A DNA stretch of 64,000 nt from Paenibacillaceae bacterium (GCA_004134985.1 REGQ01000007.1:153615-217614); one strand, 5' to 3'; numbered from the stretch's first letter, positions 22,330-33,323 are shown. Made by a program: numbers and translations. Notes: generated from the sequence alone by a model not told the origin.

Positions 22330-23160
22330 GTGCCAATCAAGAAGTATAAACCGACTTCCCCGGCCCGCCGTGCAATGTCCGTCTCGACATTTGAAGAGAT
22401 TACGACAAGCACACCGGAGAAATCGCTTCTTGCGCCGCTATTTAAAAAAGCTGGCCGCAACAATCAAGGTAAAATTACGGTTCGCCATCATGGCGGTGGA
22501 CATAAACGTAAATACCGGATTATTGACTTCAAGCGCAACAAAGACGGAATCGTCGGTAATGTTGCTACGATCGAATACGATCCGAACCGGACCTCGAACA
22601 TTGCTTTGATCCATTATGCTGACGGAGAGAAACGTTACATCATCGCTCCTAAAGGATTGAAAGTCGGCGATCAAATCATGTCTGGAGCAGGCGCGGACAT
22701 TAAAGTAGGAAACGCATTGCCTTTGGAAAACATCCCAGTGGGTACAGTTATCCACAACATTGAGATGAAACCAGGCAAAGGCGGCCAAATGGTTCGTGCA
22801 GCTGGTACAGAAGCACAACTGCTTGGTAAAGAAGAAACTTATGTTACCATTCGTTTGTCCTCTGGTGAAGTTCGCCGCATCCTTAAAGTTTGCCGCGCAA
22901 CGATCGGATCGGTAGGCAACGGTGACCATGAGCTTGTGAAAATCGGTAAAGCCGGTCGTTCACGTTGGCTGGGCAAGCGTCCTGAAGTTCGTGGGGTAGT
23001 AATGAACCCGAACGATCACCCACACGGTGGTGGTGAAGGCCGTGCGCCAATCGGACGGAAATCTCCAATGTCTCCATGGGGCAAACCAACCCTTGGTTAC
23101 AAAACACGCAAAAAGAAAAAAGCATCGAGCCAGTACATTGTACGTGGCCGTACGAAATAA
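22330..23160 (+). CDS. rplB: 50S ribosomal protein L2
   Basis: A 276-residue L2, needed for subunit joining and peptidyl transferase activity. It opens with the [15 protein letters not shown] motif and contains [19 protein letters not shown] and the C-terminal [18 protein letters not shown] loop with the conserved His. The start is GTG at 22330 after AAGGAGGG. Confidence 0.97.
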   Translation: MPIKKYKPTSPARRAMSVSTFEEITTSTPEKSLLAPLFKKAGRNNQGKITVRHHGGGHKRKYRIIDFKRNKDGIVGNVATIEYDPNRTSNIALIHYADGEKRYIIAPKGLKVGDQIMSGAGADIKVGNALPLENIPVGTVIHNIEMKPGKGGQMVRAAGTEAQLLGKEETYVTIRLSSGEVRRILKVCRATIGSVGNGDHELVKIGKAGRSRWLGKRPEVRGVVMNPNDHPHGGGEGRAPIGRKSPMSPWGKPTLGYKTRKKKKASSQYIVRGRTK

Positions 23161-23177
23161 TAAGCCTGACATCTGCC

Positions 23178-23198
23178 GCGCGAACTTGCGGTTCGCGC
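23178..23198. repeat. hairpin before rpsS
   Basis: GCGCGAAC (23178-23185) and GTTCGCGC (23191-23198) form a perfect 8-base stem with loop TTGCG. A second copy of the right arm (GTTCGCGG at 23202-23209) lies directly before the rpsS binding site GAAGGAGG. Alternative pairing could therefore touch ribosome access. Confidence 0.6.
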
Positions 23199-23223
23199 CA
23201 TGTTCGCGGAAGGAGGAATACCT

Positions 23224-23505
23224 ATGGGTCGCAGTTTGAAAAAAGGGCCGTTTATCGATGGCTATCTGCTTAAAAAAGTCGAAGAACTGAACGAGTCCGA
23301 GAAGAAAGTTGTAGTAAAAACTTGGTCGCGTCGCTCCACGATTTTCCCACAGTTCATCGGGCATACTTTCGCCGTTTATGATGGTCGCAAGCATGTGCCG
23401 GTTTATGTGACGGAGGATATGGTTGGACACAAACTTGGTGAGTTTGCACCAACACGTACGTACAAAGGCCACGCAGCCGATGATAAGAAAACAGGCAGAA
23501 GATAA
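23224..23505 (+). CDS. rpsS: 30S ribosomal protein S19
   Basis: A 93-residue S19 in the 30S head. It opens [19 protein letters not shown] and contains [20 protein letters not shown] and [13 protein letters not shown]. The start at ATG 23224 follows GGAGGA by six bases; the open frame upstream to 23200 is discarded. A small hairpin sits in the 63-base gap after rplB. Confidence 0.97.
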   Translation: MGRSLKKGPFIDGYLLKKVEELNESEKKVVVKTWSRRSTIFPQFIGHTFAVYDGRKHVPVYVTEDMVGHKLGEFAPTRTYKGHAADDKKTGRR

Positions 23506-23546
23506 TAATTTGTCTGAGTTAACTGTTTCCGAGAGGAGGTTCAACC

Positions 23547-23882
23547 ATGCAGCAAGCTAAAGCCAGCGTCAATTTTATCCGAATTGCCCCTCGCAAGGCG
23601 CAACTCGTTGTGGATTTGATCCGCGGCAAGCGAGTAGGCGATGCGATTGCAATTTTGCGTCATACGCCTAAAGCAGCTTCCCCAATCGTAGAAAAGCTTC
23701 TTAATTCCGCGATTGCGAATGCCGAGCATAACTATCAATTGGACGTTAATAAATTGGTCATCTCTCAAGTGTTCGTTAACCAGGGACCAACGATGAAACG
23801 TTTCCGTCCACGCGCGATGGGCCGCGCTAGCCGGATTAATAAAAGAACGAGCCACATTACTTTGGTGGTAGCCGAAAAATAA
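23547..23882 (+). CDS. rplV: 50S ribosomal protein L22
   Basis: A 111-residue L22. It starts with the typical [20 protein letters not shown] helix. The tunnel-lining hairpin reads [19 protein letters not shown], the site of macrolide-resistance changes in other bacteria, and appears intact. The binding site is GAGAGGAGG, and rpsC follows after 12 bases. Confidence 0.96.
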   Translation: MQQAKASVNFIRIAPRKAQLVVDLIRGKRVGDAIAILRHTPKAASPIVEKLLNSAIANAEHNYQLDVNKLVISQVFVNQGPTMKRFRPRAMGRASRINKRTSHITLVVAEK

Positions 23883-23894
23883 GGAGGGGAAACT

Positions 23895-24557
23895 GTGGGT
23901 CAAAAGGTAAATCCAGTAGGACTTCGTGTTGGAATTATCCGCGATTGGGAATCCAAATGGTACGCCGGTAAAGATTTTGGCGATCTTCTGTTGGAAGACG
24001 TAAGAATCCGTGAGTATCTGAAGAAAAAGCTGAAAGATGCGGCAGTATCCCGCATTGAAATTGAACGTGCGGCCAACCGTGTCAACGTTTCGATTCATAC
24101 CGCTAAACCAGGAATGGTTATTGGTAAAGGTGGTTCCGAAGTAGAAAACCTGCGTACGGAACTGTCCAAAATTACGAACGGCAAGAAAGTTCATATCAAC
24201 ATCTCTGAAATCAAACAAGCCGATCTTGATGCGATTCTTGTAGCTGAGAGCATTGCCCAACAGCTTGAGCGCCGGACTTCGTTCCGTCGTGCATTGAAAC
24301 AAGCTATTCAACGCTCGATGCGCGCAGGCGCTAAAGGAATTAAAACATCGGTTAGCGGTCGCCTCGGCGGCGCTGAGATTGCTCGTACGGAAGGTTATAG
24401 CGAAGGAACGGTTCCGCTGCATACGCTGCGTGCCGATATTGACTACGGAACAGCAGAAGCGCACACGACTTATGGTCGTATCGGCGTGAAAGTTTGGATC
24501 TACCGTGGTGAAATCCTTCCAACGAAGAAGAAAGCTCCCCAGGAAGGAGGCAACTAA
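23895..24557 (+). CDS. rpsC: 30S ribosomal protein S3
   Basis: A 220-residue S3 at the mRNA entry channel. It opens with the conserved [20 protein letters not shown] segment. A type-II KH domain follows with [15 protein letters not shown], then the C-terminal domain with [13 protein letters not shown] and [12 protein letters not shown]. The start is GTG 23895 after AAGGAGGGG. Two bases separate it from rplP. Confidence 0.97.
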   Translation: MGQKVNPVGLRVGIIRDWESKWYAGKDFGDLLLEDVRIREYLKKKLKDAAVSRIEIERAANRVNVSIHTAKPGMVIGKGGSEVENLRTELSKITNGKKVHINISEIKQADLDAILVAESIAQQLERRTSFRRALKQAIQRSMRAGAKGIKTSVSGRLGGAEIARTEGYSEGTVPLHTLRADIDYGTAEAHTTYGRIGVKVWIYRGEILPTKKKAPQEGGN

Positions 24558-24559
24558 TC

Positions 24560-24994
24560 ATGTTGGTGCCTAAACGCGTCAAACACCGCAAAGAACAACG
24601 CGGTCACTTGAAAGGCCGTGCCAAAGGTGGAACGGAAGTTGCTTTTGGCGAATACGGTTTGCAGGCTGTTGAACCAGCTTGGATTACAAACCGTCAAATT
24701 GAGGCGGCTCGTATCGCCATGACTCGTTATATCCGCCGTGGCGGTAAAGTATGGATTAAAATTTTCCCTGCCAAGCCGATTACACAAAAGCCGCTTGAGG
24801 TTCGGATGGGTAGCGGTAAAGGTAATGTGGAGAAATGGGTAGCGGTCGTTAAGCCGGGCAAAATCTTGTTCGAGCTTGCTGGCGTATCTGAAGAGATCGC
24901 TCGTGAAGCAATGCGCCTCGCATCCCACAAACTCCCGATCAAAACGAAGTTTGTGAAACGCGAAGAAGTGGGTGGTGAAGCAAATGAAAGCTAG
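24560..24994 (+). CDS. rplP: 50S ribosomal protein L16
   Basis: A 144-residue L16 that contacts A-site tRNA. It opens [19 protein letters not shown] and carries [20 protein letters not shown] and [15 protein letters not shown]. The AGGAGG binding site lies within the end of rpsC. Its last 11 bases overlap the start of rpmC. Confidence 0.97.
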   Translation: MLVPKRVKHRKEQRGHLKGRAKGGTEVAFGEYGLQAVEPAWITNRQIEAARIAMTRYIRRGGKVWIKIFPAKPITQKPLEVRMGSGKGNVEKWVAVVKPGKILFELAGVSEEIAREAMRLASHKLPIKTKFVKREEVGGEANES

Positions 24995-25184
24995 TGAAAT
25001 TCGCAACCTGACCACTGCTGAGATTGAGCAAAAAGTTGCTGGCTTCAAAGAAGAGTTGTTCAACCTCCGTTTTCAGTTGGCTACCGGTCAACTTGACAAT
25101 CCAACACGGATTCGTGACGTGCGGAAAGAAATAGCTCGTGCCAAAACCGTATTGCGTGAAAGAGAACTCGGAATCAGCAGCTAA
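24984..25184 (+). CDS. rpmC: 50S ribosomal protein L29
   Basis: A 66-residue helical L29 near the tunnel exit. It starts [20 protein letters not shown] and has the [16 protein letters not shown] core. The ATG at 24984 lies inside the end of rplP with GGTGG upstream, suggesting coupled translation. An ATG four codons earlier is also in frame but lacks spacing. Confidence 0.95.
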   Translation: MKASEIRNLTTAEIEQKVAGFKEELFNLRFQLATGQLDNPTRIRDVRKEIARAKTVLRERELGISS

Positions 25185-25225
25185 TATTTTACGATATTCG
25201 CTAACTGCCTGGAAGGAGGAAGAAC

Positions 25226-25489
25226 ATGAGCGAACGTAACGCCCGTAAAGTTCAAGTGGGGAAAGTAATCAGTGACAAAATGGATAAAACGATCGTAGTA
25301 GCGATCGAAACCTATAAAAAGCACGACTTGTACCACAAACGGATTAAGTATACGAAAAAGTTCAAAGCGCATGACGAGAATAACCAAGCTAAAATCGGTG
25401 ACACCGTGAAAATCATGGAAACTCGTCCGCTTTCCAAGGACAAACGCTGGAGACTTGTTGAAGTCGTAGAAGTAGCGGTTGTCTTGTAA
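25226..25489 (+). CDS. rpsQ: 30S ribosomal protein S17
   Basis: An 87-residue S17, a primary binder of 16S rRNA. It shows [20 protein letters not shown], then [14 protein letters not shown] and [17 protein letters not shown]. The binding site is GGAAGGAGGA. Forty-one bases after rpmC. Confidence 0.96.
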   Translation: MSERNARKVQVGKVISDKMDKTIVVAIETYKKHDLYHKRIKYTKKFKAHDENNQAKIGDTVKIMETRPLSKDKRWRLVEVVEVAVVL

Positions 25490-25572
25490 TTTGTAAGTTA
25501 GGAACGTGAGCATTTCATGTACGGAACGGATTCGCGTTCTAATGTGCATTTTTCCGAAAGGAGGACGTTAAG

Positions 25573-25941
25573 ATGATTCAACCATTTTCCCGTTTGAGAG
25601 TTGCTGACAACTCCGGCGCTAAAGAACTGATGTGTATCCGTGTGTTGGGTGGTACAGGACGTAAATCCGCTCACATCGGTGATCTGATCGTGTGCTCTGT
25701 CAAACAAGCAACACCCGGTGGCGTTGTCAAAAAGGGTGATGTTGTAAGAGCAGTTATCGTTCGTACAAGAAGTTCGGTACGTCGTAAAGACGGTTCATAC
25801 ATCTCATTTGATGAGAACGCAGCTGTTGTTGTTAAAGACGATAAGAGCCCGCGTGGAACACGTATTTTCGGACCAGTTGCCCGCGAACTTCGCGACAGTG
25901 ACTTTATGAAAATCGTTTCGCTTGCACCGGAAGTTATCTAA
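25573..25941 (+). CDS. rplN: 50S ribosomal protein L14
   Basis: A 122-residue L14 forming an inter-subunit bridge. It opens [20 protein letters not shown] and includes [18 protein letters not shown] and the end segment [20 protein letters not shown]. The binding site AAAGGAGGA is strong. An 83-base gap after rpsQ shows no clear structure. Confidence 0.97.
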   Translation: MIQPFSRLRVADNSGAKELMCIRVLGGTGRKSAHIGDLIVCSVKQATPGGVVKKGDVVRAVIVRTRSSVRRKDGSYISFDENAAVVVKDDKSPRGTRIFGPVARELRDSDFMKIVSLAPEVI

Positions 25942-26031
25942 TTCGCCATTACCCGCACGGATGCAGCTGAAAGATGCTGATCCAGGGTGTGAAATAGCCT
26001 GAGAGCTTAAAGTGAGCAGGAGGTGTAATCA

Positions 26032-26382
26032 ATGCCAAGGCTGAAAAAAGTGCTTGAGAGCCATAACAACAAGCTGCACGTAAAAAAGGATGACAATATC
26101 ATCGTAATTACGGGCAAGGATAAAGGCAAGAAGGGCCGCGTTATCGCCGCTTATCCTCGTGAAAACCGCGTACTTGTTGAAGGTGTTAATATGGTCAAAA
26201 AACATACGCGTCCATCCCAGCAAAACCAGCAAGGCGGTATCGTTGAGCAGGAAGCGCCGATCCACGTATCGAACGTTATGCTGATCGATCCTAAAACAAA
26301 CAAACCGACACGCGTCGGATACAAAGTGCAAGATAACGGCAAAAAAGTTCGGGTTGCAAAATCCGGCGCAGTTATCGACTAA
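26032..26382 (+). CDS. rplX: 50S ribosomal protein L24
   Basis: A 116-residue L24, an early assembly protein with a KOW motif ([20 protein letters not shown]). The C-terminal part shows [20 protein letters not shown]. The binding site is AGCAGGAGG. It follows rplN by 90 bases. Confidence 0.96.
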   Translation: MPRLKKVLESHNNKLHVKKDDNIIVITGKDKGKKGRVIAAYPRENRVLVEGVNMVKKHTRPSQQNQQGGIVEQEAPIHVSNVMLIDPKTNKPTRVGYKVQDNGKKVRVAKSGAVID

Positions 26383-26413
26383 CACGATGTGACGGAAAGG
26401 AGGACCATAAATC

Positions 26414-26956
26414 ATGGCTGTTAGAATGAAAGATCGTTTTCTGAACGAGATTACGCCTGCTTTGATGCAGAAATTCAACTATACAACCGTTATGCAAGTC
26501 CCTAAGATTGAAAAAGTTGTTATCAACATGGGGGTTGGCGAAGCGGTTTCGAACTCCAAAGTTTTGGATGCTGCTGTTGAGGAATTGCGTAAAATCGCTG
26601 GTCAAAAGCCAGTTGTAACACGCGCTAAGAAATCAATCGCTGGTTTCAAACTTCGTGAAAATATGCCTATCGGGGTTAAAGTAACATTGCGCGGTGAGCG
26701 CATGTACTACTTCCTCGACAAATTGTTCAATATTGCGCTTCCGCGCGTACGTGACTTCCGTGGTATCTCCAACAAAGCGTTTGATGGCCGCGGAAACTAC
26801 ACGCTTGGCCTGAAAGAGCAGTTGATCTTCCCGGAAATTGAGTACGACCAAGTCGACAAAATTCGCGGTATGGACGTCGTCATCGTCACGACGGCAAAAA
26901 CGGACGAAGAATCTCGCGAACTGCTTACCCAATTGGGCATGCCGTTTGCGAAGTAA
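26414..26956 (+). CDS. rplE: 50S ribosomal protein L5
   Basis: A 180-residue L5 that holds 5S rRNA in the central protuberance. It contains [17 protein letters not shown] [37 protein letters not shown] and the C-terminal [19 protein letters not shown]. The binding site is GGAAAGGAGG. It is followed by the type-Z S14 gene. Confidence 0.97.
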   Translation: MAVRMKDRFLNEITPALMQKFNYTTVMQVPKIEKVVINMGVGEAVSNSKVLDAAVEELRKIAGQKPVVTRAKKSIAGFKLRENMPIGVKVTLRGERMYYFLDKLFNIALPRVRDFRGISNKAFDGRGNYTLGLKEQLIFPEIEYDQVDKIRGMDVVIVTTAKTDEESRELLTQLGMPFAK

Positions 26957-26982
26957 TCCACTTGCAGGAGGTGTAATACCCA

Positions 26983-27168
26983 GTGGCAAAAACTTCGATG
27001 AAAGTTAAGCAGCAGCGCACGCCAAAGTTCAAAGTGCGCGCCTATACACGCTGCGAGCGTTGTGGCCGTCCGCATTCTGTTTTGCAAAAGTTTAAAATTT
27101 GCCGGATTTGTTTCCGTGAATTAGCATACAAAGGCCAGATTCCTGGCGTTAAAAAAGCAAGCTGGTAA
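26983..27168 (+). CDS. rpsN: 30S ribosomal protein S14, zinc-binding type Z
   Basis: A 61-residue S14. Two CxxC pairs, [10 protein letters not shown] and [10 protein letters not shown], mark the zinc-binding short form found in most Gram-positive spc operons. The end [12 protein letters not shown] is typical. The start is GTG 26983 with GCAGGAGGTG upstream. A zinc-free paralogue, if any, lies outside the window. Confidence 0.97.
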   Translation: MAKTSMKVKQQRTPKFKVRAYTRCERCGRPHSVLQKFKICRICFRELAYKGQIPGVKKASW

Positions 27169-27199
27169 TTAGCCGAGTTCGGGAAGGAGGTTTACAAGA

Positions 27200-27598
27200 A
27201 TGGTTATGTCTGATCCGATTGCAGATATGTTGACCCGCATTCGTAATGCGAATGTTGTACGTCATGAGAAAGTCGAAATGCCTGCTTCGAACGTGAAGAG
27301 ACAAATCGCTGAGATCTTGAAACGTGAGGGTTTTATCCGCGATGCCGAATATATCGAGGACAACAAACAGGGGATTATTCGTATTTTCCTGAAGTACGGT
27401 GCAAACAATGAGCGTGTAATCACTGGTTTGAAACGTATAAGCAAGCCTGGTCTTCGCGTTTATACGAAAAGCACAGAAGTTCCCCGGGTGCTTGGTGGAT
27501 TGGGAATTGCAATTATTTCCACGTCCAAAGGCATCATGACTGATAAAGAAGCTCGTCAAGGAAAAGCTGGCGGCGAGGTCGTCTGCTACGTTTGGTAA
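27200..27598 (+). CDS. rpsH: 30S ribosomal protein S8
   Basis: A 132-residue S8, a central-domain 16S rRNA binder and in other bacteria the spc operon repressor. It begins [20 protein letters not shown] and ends with [15 protein letters not shown] and GGEVVCYVW. The binding site is GGAAGGAGG. No S8-binding-site mimic could be recognised by eye. Confidence 0.97.
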   Translation: MVMSDPIADMLTRIRNANVVRHEKVEMPASNVKRQIAEILKREGFIRDAEYIEDNKQGIIRIFLKYGANNERVITGLKRISKPGLRVYTKSTEVPRVLGGLGIAIISTSKGIMTDKEARQGKAGGEVVCYVW

Positions 27599-27628
27599 TT
27601 AGTCTTCACAACGATTGGAGGTGTAAGA

Positions 27629-28171
27629 ATGTCCCGTATTGGTCGCAAACCGATCCAGCTGCCTACAGGCGTTAACATCACGCTGGATAACACATTGATT
27701 ACTGTTAAAGGTCCAAAAGGCTCGCTTTCCCGTGAACTTCACAAAGACATGAAAGTTGTCCTTGGAGAGAGTGATATCACAATCGAGCGTCCTTCAGACA
27801 ATAAATTACACCGCTCCCTGCATGGTACAACGCGCAGCGTTGTTGCCAACATGGTTAACGGTGTGACAGAAGGCTTCTCAAAATCGCTGGAACTCGTCGG
27901 CGTTGGATACCGTGCAAACAAAACTGGTGATAAAGTCGTTCTTAACGTCGGCTACTCCCACCCGGTTGAAATCGTCCCTGCAAGCGGTATTGAGTTTGAA
28001 GTTCCTTCTAACACAAAAATCATCGTTAAGGGCATCGACAAAGAACTTGTCGGCGCTACTGCAGCAAATATCCGCTCCGTACGTGAGCCTGAGCCGTATA
28101 AAGGCAAAGGTATCAAGTATGAAGGCGAACGCATCCTTCGCAAGGAAGGTAAAGCCGGTAAGAAGAAGTAA
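27629..28171 (+). CDS. rplF: 50S ribosomal protein L6
   Basis: A 180-residue L6 built from two related domains. It opens [17 protein letters not shown] and carries [37 protein letters not shown] and the C-terminal [19 protein letters not shown]. It lies near the sarcin-ricin loop. The binding site is TTGGAGGTG. Confidence 0.97.
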   Translation: MSRIGRKPIQLPTGVNITLDNTLITVKGPKGSLSRELHKDMKVVLGESDITIERPSDNKLHRSLHGTTRSVVANMVNGVTEGFSKSLELVGVGYRANKTGDKVVLNVGYSHPVEIVPASGIEFEVPSNTKIIVKGIDKELVGATAANIRSVREPEPYKGKGIKYEGERILRKEGKAGKKK

Positions 28172-28239
28172 GCGTCCTGTTAGCAGGAGCCGCTTAACGC
28201 TTATATCGGTGTAAAGCAGAAGAAGGGAGTGTACCCCAG

Positions 28240-28599
28240 ATGATAAACAAAGGCGATAAAAATAAAGCCAGATTGAAACGGCACCTGCGTGTCCGTAAAA
28301 AAATCAACGGAACGACTGCACGTCCGCGTCTGTCGGTTTTCCGTTCGGCAAAACATATTTATGTGCAATTGATTGACGATGTACAAGGCGTAACGCTTGC
28401 ATCAGCATCTACCCAAGATAAAAGCTTTGGCGGCAATGGCGGGAATGTTGAAGCAGCACGTCAAGTTGGAACGTTGATCGCAGAACGTGCAAAAGCAAAA
28501 GGCGTAGCCAAAGTTGTTTTTGACCGCGGCGGCTATCTGTATCACGGCAGAATTCAAGCATTGGCTGACGCTGCTCGCGAAGCAGGTCTTGAATTCTAA
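28240..28599 (+). CDS. rplR: 50S ribosomal protein L18
   Basis: A 119-residue L18 that binds 5S rRNA. It shows [28 protein letters not shown] and the final [20 protein letters not shown]. The start is ATG 28240, ten bases after AAGGGAG. The 68-base gap behind rplF contains only short imperfect complementarity. Confidence 0.96.
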   Translation: MINKGDKNKARLKRHLRVRKKINGTTARPRLSVFRSAKHIYVQLIDDVQGVTLASASTQDKSFGGNGGNVEAARQVGTLIAERAKAKGVAKVVFDRGGYLYHGRIQALADAAREAGLEF

Positions 28600-28631
28600 A
28601 CGGAATTCACTTATAAGGAGGTATAACGAAC

Positions 28632-29129
28632 TTGCGTGTAGATCCAAATACGTTAGAACTAACTGAAAAAGTTGTTCAGATCAATCGTGTTTCCAAGGTT
28701 GTCAAAGGCGGACGCCGTTTCAGCTTCAGCGCACTGGTTGTTGTCGGTGACGGCAAGGGCTGGGTTGGAGCAGGAATTGGTAAAGCAGGCGAAGTACCGG
28801 ACGCGATTCGCAAAGGCATCGATGATGCCAAGAAAAACCTGATCCACGTTCCACTCGTAGGAACAACGATCCCTCACCTTGTACTTGGTCACTTTGGCGC
28901 TGGTGAAGTACTGTTGAAACCAGCTTCCGAAGGTACTGGAGTTATTGCGGGAGGACCTGTGCGTGCTGTGCTTGAGCTTGCAGGGGTAGGCGACATTCTT
29001 ACAAAATCTCTTGGTTCTTCCAACTCCATCAACATGGTTAATGCAACATTGGAAGGTCTTTCCCGTTTGAAGCGTGCGGAAGATGTTGCCAAATTGCGTG
29101 GAAAAACCGTTCAAGAGCTACTAGGTTAA
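28632..29129 (+). CDS. rpsE: 30S ribosomal protein S5
   Basis: A 165-residue S5 at the mRNA entry site. It contains [40 protein letters not shown] and [20 protein letters not shown]. The loop around the residues tied to spectinomycin resistance (VVKGGRRFS) is wild type. The start is TTG 28632 after AAGGAGG. Confidence 0.96.
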   Translation: MRVDPNTLELTEKVVQINRVSKVVKGGRRFSFSALVVVGDGKGWVGAGIGKAGEVPDAIRKGIDDAKKNLIHVPLVGTTIPHLVLGHFGAGEVLLKPASEGTGVIAGGPVRAVLELAGVGDILTKSLGSSNSINMVNATLEGLSRLKRAEDVAKLRGKTVQELLG

Positions 29130-29142
29130 GGAGGGGAATACA

Positions 29143-29322
29143 ATGGCAAAATTGCAAATCACCCTCGTTCGCAGTTTGATTGGCCGTAACGAGAAACAAC
29201 GGGCAACCGTTCAAGCGCTAGGCCTGAAAAAAATTAACCATTCCGTAGTCCAAAGCGACAATGAAGCAATTCGCGGTATGGTAAATCAAGTGAGTCACTT
29301 GGTAAAAGTTGAAGAAGTATAA
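29143..29322 (+). CDS. rpmD: 50S ribosomal protein L30
   Basis: A 59-residue L30 found by direct translation. It starts [20 protein letters not shown] and has [16 protein letters not shown], the family core. AAGGAGGGG lies 7-15 bases upstream of the ATG. It sits between rpsE and rplO as in all Firmicutes. Confidence 0.96.
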   Translation: MAKLQITLVRSLIGRNEKQRATVQALGLKKINHSVVQSDNEAIRGMVNQVSHLVKVEEV

Positions 29323-29387
29323 GGCTATTCGCCATAAGGCAATGATCGGCCTGGTTTTCATTTAAGATTAAGGAGGTGCAACGAACG

Positions 29388-29828
29388 ATGAAAATACATG
29401 AGCTAACACCGGCTCCAGGCTCCAAGCAAGTCCGTAAACGCAAAGGCCGCGGTATCGCTACCGGTAACGGCAAAACAGCAGGTCGCGGTCATAAAGGTCA
29501 AAACGCGCGTTCCGGCGGTGGCGTTCGTCCTGGATTTGAGGGCGGACAAAACCCGTTGTATCGTCGTTTGCCTAAACGCGGTTTCAATAACCCGTTCCGC
29601 AAAGAGTATGCGATTGTGAACATTGACGAGTTGAACAGCTTTGCAGCAGGGACTGAAGTAACTCCTGATGTTCTACTGGAGCAAGGTATCATCAAAAAAC
29701 CGCTTGATGGTATTAAAATCTTGGGTGATGGTGAAATCAAGGTTCAACTAACTGTTAAAGCTAACAAGTTCTCACAATCTGCGGTAGAAAAGATTCAAGC
29801 TGCCGGCGGTCAAACCGAGGTGATCTAA
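29388..29828 (+). CDS. rplO: 50S ribosomal protein L15
   Basis: A 146-residue L15. It opens [20 protein letters not shown] and has the glycine-rich [20 protein letters not shown] loop and [21 protein letters not shown] place the start at ATG 29388 behind AAGGAGGTG; the frame extends upstream to 29376 without a better site. The secY start codon directly follows the stop. Confidence 0.96.
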   Translation: MKIHELTPAPGSKQVRKRKGRGIATGNGKTAGRGHKGQNARSGGGVRPGFEGGQNPLYRRLPKRGFNNPFRKEYAIVNIDELNSFAAGTEVTPDVLLEQGIIKKPLDGIKILGDGEIKVQLTVKANKFSQSAVEKIQAAGGQTEVI

Positions 29829-31127
29829 TTGTTCAAGACGATGTCCAATATTTGGAAAGTGGCTGACTTGCGCTCGAGAATATTGTTCACGCTGTTCATC
29901 TTGCTCATCTATCGGATTGGCTCCTTTATTCCGGTGCCGAATATTGATAAATCTGTATTTGAGCAAATTAATGAATCCGGAGTGGACTTGTTCGGCCTGA
30001 TGAACACTTTCTCGGGCGGTGCTTTATTCCAATTCTCGATTTTTGCGCTTAACATTTTCCCGTATATTACCGCATCCATTATCGTGCAGTTGCTAACGAT
30101 GGATGTCATCCCAAAATTCGCCGAATGGGCGAAAGAAGGCGAAGTAGGTAAGCGCAAGTTAGCTCAGATTACTCGGTATGGCACCATTGTACTTGCGTTG
30201 ATTCAAGGTTATGCAACGGCGATTGGTTTTAATCGTCAATATGCACAGGAGTTTGTATTGAATGCTAACGTAGCAACTTACACAATGATCGCCATTGTGC
30301 TTGCTGCAGGTACGGCATTCCTGATGTGGCTTGGTGAGCAGATCACTGAGCGCGGCATCGGGAACGGTATCTCCGTTATCATCTTTGCAGGGATCATTGC
30401 CGGTCTTCCTGGCCATGCCCGCACGCTGTATGCCGAGCTTCTGCTTGACACGGATCAGTTGTTCCTGAACATTGTCAAGCTTGTTCTGATTATTGCAGCG
30501 GTAATTGTTATGATTGTTGGTGTAATTTTCGTACAGCAAGGGATTCGCAAAATTCCTGTTCAATATGCTAAACGGGTTGTTGGACGCAAAATGTACGGTG
30601 GGCAGTCGACGCATATTCCACTTAAAGTGAATGGCGCCGGCGTTATCCCGGTAATCTTTGCGATTTCACTGTTGATGTTCCCTGTTACGATTGCTCAGTT
30701 CTGGGCAAATACAACTTGGGCGCAGTGGGTTATTCAGAACATGAGTTATGACAAGCCGCTTGGCTTGGTATTGTACGTGCTTCTGATTATCGGGTTTACG
30801 TTCTTCTACACATTCGTGCAGATTAACCCGACGCAAATGGCTGACCAAATGAAAAAGAATGGTGGCTATATTCCAGGAATTCGTCCCGGCAAGCCGACAT
30901 CTACTTACATCACTCGCGTGATGTCCCGGATTACGCTCTCCGGCGCACTGTTTCTGGCATTGATCTCGATTATTCCTGTTGTTTTCGGGAAATTGGCAGG
31001 TTTGCCACAGTCCATCCAGCTTGGAGGAACATCACTGCTGATCGTGGTTGGTGTTGCCCTTGATACGATGAAACAAATCGAGAGCCAGTTGATTAAACGC
31101 CATTACAAAGGGTTTATCAATAAATAA
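29829..31127 (+). CDS. secY: preprotein translocase channel SecY
   Basis: A 432-residue membrane protein with ten hydrophobic segments and the SecY signature GSFIPVPNID (first loop), plus LNIFPYITASIIVQLL (plug/TM2 region) and the cytoplasmic loop RPGKPTSTYITRVMSRIT. It forms the Sec channel with SecE (3419-3628). The start is TTG 29829, abutting the rplO stop, with GAGGTGATC inside rplO. Confidence 0.97.
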   Translation: MFKTMSNIWKVADLRSRILFTLFILLIYRIGSFIPVPNIDKSVFEQINESGVDLFGLMNTFSGGALFQFSIFALNIFPYITASIIVQLLTMDVIPKFAEWAKEGEVGKRKLAQITRYGTIVLALIQGYATAIGFNRQYAQEFVLNANVATYTMIAIVLAAGTAFLMWLGEQITERGIGNGISVIIFAGIIAGLPGHARTLYAELLLDTDQLFLNIVKLVLIIAAVIVMIVGVIFVQQGIRKIPVQYAKRVVGRKMYGGQSTHIPLKVNGAGVIPVIFAISLLMFPVTIAQFWANTTWAQWVIQNMSYDKPLGLVLYVLLIIGFTFFYTFVQINPTQMADQMKKNGGYIPGIRPGKPTSTYITRVMSRITLSGALFLALISIIPVVFGKLAGLPQSIQLGGTSLLIVVGVALDTMKQIESQLIKRHYKGFINK

Positions 31128-31142
31128 CAACCAGGTTTTTGA

Positions 31143-31191
31143 GCGGGTAACTACGAAGTGCCGGCGTAAGCCGGAGATTTCGTTAGCCCGC
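31143..31191. repeat. secY-adk intercistronic stem-loop
   Basis: An extended imperfect inverted repeat: GCGGGTAAC...CGAAG at 31143-31157 matches CTTCG-like and GTTAGCCCGC at 31179-31191. The apical stem is CCGGC-GTAA-GCCGG (31161-31174). No T-run follows, so it is probably a processing or stability element rather than a terminator. Confidence 0.6.
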
Positions 31192-31226
31192 CTGGACCTA
31201 TTGTGTTTAAAGTGAGGAACACCAAA

Positions 31227-31880
31227 ATGAACATCCTATTTATGGGTCCTCCAGGGGCCGGCAAAGGAACGCAAGCTGAGCGGATTGTCACAGAGTTCGG
31301 GATTCCTCACATTTCAACAGGTGATGCATTTCGTCTGGCAATCAAGCAAGGAACACCACTCGGAGTGAAAGCTAACGAGTATGTTAACAAAGGTTTGCTC
31401 GTTCCTGACGATGTCACCAACGGCATCGTGCGTGACCGTTTGAAACTTGACGATTGCGCGAACGGTTTTCTGCTTGATGGTTTCCCTCGTACTTTGGCGC
31501 AAGCCGAGGCACTGGATGCTATGCTGGCAGAAATGGATCGCCGGATCGATCATGTTGTTAATTTGAAAGTGGACCGCAGTCTGCTGCTTGCCCGTTTGAC
31601 GGGCCGTCGGATCTGCAGAGTCTGCGGTGCGACTTATCACGTGCTCTTCAACCCGCCTAAAGAGGAGGGTGTGTGTGATAAGGACGGAGGCGAGCTTTAC
31701 CAACGTCCGGATGACACAGAAGAGAAAGTCGGGACGCGTCTCGATGAGTATATTTCCAAGACAGCTCCTTTGCTGGCCTACTACTCGGGCAAACAATTGC
31801 TTCGGGAAGTTGACGGCGAGAAGGAAATCGACACGGTTACTTCGGAAATCGTATCCTGTCTGCGGGGTTCGGTAGAATGA
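31227..31880 (+). CDS. adk: adenylate kinase (zinc-lid type)
   Basis: A 217-residue long-form adenylate kinase interconverting ATP, ADP and AMP. The P-loop is [11 protein letters not shown], followed by ISTGDAFR and [12 protein letters not shown]. The lid carries Cys-x2-Cys (CRVCGATYH) and Cys-x2-Asp (VCDKDGGEL), the Gram-positive zinc site. I chose ATG 31227 ([10 protein letters not shown]). Its last four bases overlap the map start. Confidence 0.97.
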   Translation: MNILFMGPPGAGKGTQAERIVTEFGIPHISTGDAFRLAIKQGTPLGVKANEYVNKGLLVPDDVTNGIVRDRLKLDDCANGFLLDGFPRTLAQAEALDAMLAEMDRRIDHVVNLKVDRSLLLARLTGRRICRVCGATYHVLFNPPKEEGVCDKDGGELYQRPDDTEEKVGTRLDEYISKTAPLLAYYSGKQLLREVDGEKEIDTVTSEIVSCLRGSVE

Positions 31881-32629
31881 TCATATGCAAATCTGAAGCG
31901 GAATTAGGATTCATGAGAGAGGCTGGACGAATTGTAGCGGAAACGCACAAGCTCATGGCGCAAGCCGTTGTGCCTGGAGTTACAACAAGAGAGCTCGATC
32001 GAATTGCTGAAACCTATATTCGTAGTCAGGGAGCAGTGCCTTCCTTCAAAGGCTACAATCAATTTCCTGCCAGCATTTGTGCTTCTGTAAATAATGAATT
32101 GGTTCATGGCATTCCGGGTTCCCGGAAGCTGAACGAAGGTGATATCATCAGTATTGATATCGGCGCCCAATTCAAAGGCTATCACGGAGATTCAGCCTGG
32201 ACGTATGGGGTTGGTCAAATTTCCGAGGATAACCGACGCCTGCTTGAAGTGACGGAACAGTCGTTGTATGCCGGATTGGAACAAGTCAAACCGGATACCC
32301 GTTTGTTTACCGTCTCGCATGCGATTCAGCAAGTGGTAGAAGAAGCTGGATTCTCGATTGTTCGCGAATATGTCGGACATGGAATTGGCGCGGAACTTCA
32401 TGAAGAACCGCAAATTCCAAACTATGGCATTGCAGGCCGTGGCCCGCGCTTAAAGCAGGGCATGGTACTTGCGATTGAACCGATGGTTGTGATCGGTGAA
32501 CGCTATGTTCGCACACTGGCGGACAACTGGACAGTTGTAACAGAAGACGGTACATGGTGCGCGCATTTTGAGCATACTGTAGCAGTTACCGCCGATGGTT
32601 ATGAGATACTAACCCGCACGACTTCTTAG
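31877..32629 (+). CDS. map: methionine aminopeptidase, type I
   Basis: A 250-residue type I enzyme that removes initiator Met. Metal ligands lie in [20 protein letters not shown] (both Asp), [12 protein letters not shown] (His), LAIEPM (Glu) and the final FEHTVAVT (Glu). The start ATG overlaps the adk stop (ATGA), so the two are coupled. Next comes a small KOW-domain gene 11 bases on. Confidence 0.97.
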   Translation: MIICKSEAELGFMREAGRIVAETHKLMAQAVVPGVTTRELDRIAETYIRSQGAVPSFKGYNQFPASICASVNNELVHGIPGSRKLNEGDIISIDIGAQFKGYHGDSAWTYGVGQISEDNRRLLEVTEQSLYAGLEQVKPDTRLFTVSHAIQQVVEEAGFSIVREYVGHGIGAELHEEPQIPNYGIAGRGPRLKQGMVLAIEPMVVIGERYVRTLADNWTVVTEDGTWCAHFEHTVAVTADGYEILTRTTS

Positions 32630-32640
32630 GAGGCGCTGGA

Positions 32641-32934
32641 ATGGAAATCGGCACTCCTCAGATCGGCCAAATCGTCAAGATACTGCGCGGCAAGGATGGT
32701 GGGGGCTATGCCGTCATCGTCGGCCTGGTTGAAGAGCGGTTCGCGCTCATCGCCGACGGAAATAAACGAAGGTTTGATGAACCGAAACGAAAGAATCTTC
32801 TACACCTGGAATTGCAGGCGGAAATCAGCAGCGAAGTAGCAAGCAGCATCCAGGACACCGGTAGAGTGACTAATGGCAAGCTGCGCTATGCGGTTCAGAA
32901 GTATAGGAATGGAAAGGAGAATGACTGTGGCTAA
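32641..32934 (+). CDS. small KOW-domain RNA-binding protein
   Basis: A 97-residue protein with a KOW-type start: [20 protein letters not shown] then [20 protein letters not shown], resembling the L14e-like KOW proteins encoded between map and infA in Bacillus. The function is unknown; RNA or ribosome binding is inferred from the fold. The C-terminal 40 residues have no recognisable motif. It overlaps infA by 8 bases. Confidence 0.8.
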   Translation: MEIGTPQIGQIVKILRGKDGGGYAVIVGLVEERFALIADGNKRRFDEPKRKNLLHLELQAEISSEVASSIQDTGRVTNGKLRYAVQKYRNGKENDCG

Positions 32935-33142
32935 AGAAGATGTGATTGAGGTTGAAGGTACGGTAATCGAGCCGCTACCCAACGCTGTTTTCAAGGTGGA
33001 ACTGGAGAACGGACATCAGATTCTTGCCCATGTTTCCGGCAAGCTTAGAATGCATTTTATTCGTATTCTCACCGGGGACAAAGTGGTTATACAGTTGTCG
33101 CCTTATGATTTGACTAAAGGTCGTATCACTTATCGAAAGTAG
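32927..33142 (+). CDS. infA: translation initiation factor IF-1
   Basis: A 71-residue S1-like OB-fold protein: [20 protein letters not shown], then [20 protein letters not shown] and [13 protein letters not shown]. It blocks the A site during initiation. The start is GTG 32927 after AAAGGAG (32913-32919); the ATG two codons earlier is too near the binding site. The gene begins within the KOW gene. Confidence 0.96.
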   Translation: MAKEDVIEVEGTVIEPLPNAVFKVELENGHQILAHVSGKLRMHFIRILTGDKVVIQLSPYDLTKGRITYRK

Positions 33143-33154
33143 GTCCATTAATAA

Positions 33155-33304
<150 letters not shown>

Positions 33305-33323
33305 GAAGGAGGGATAACGGAAT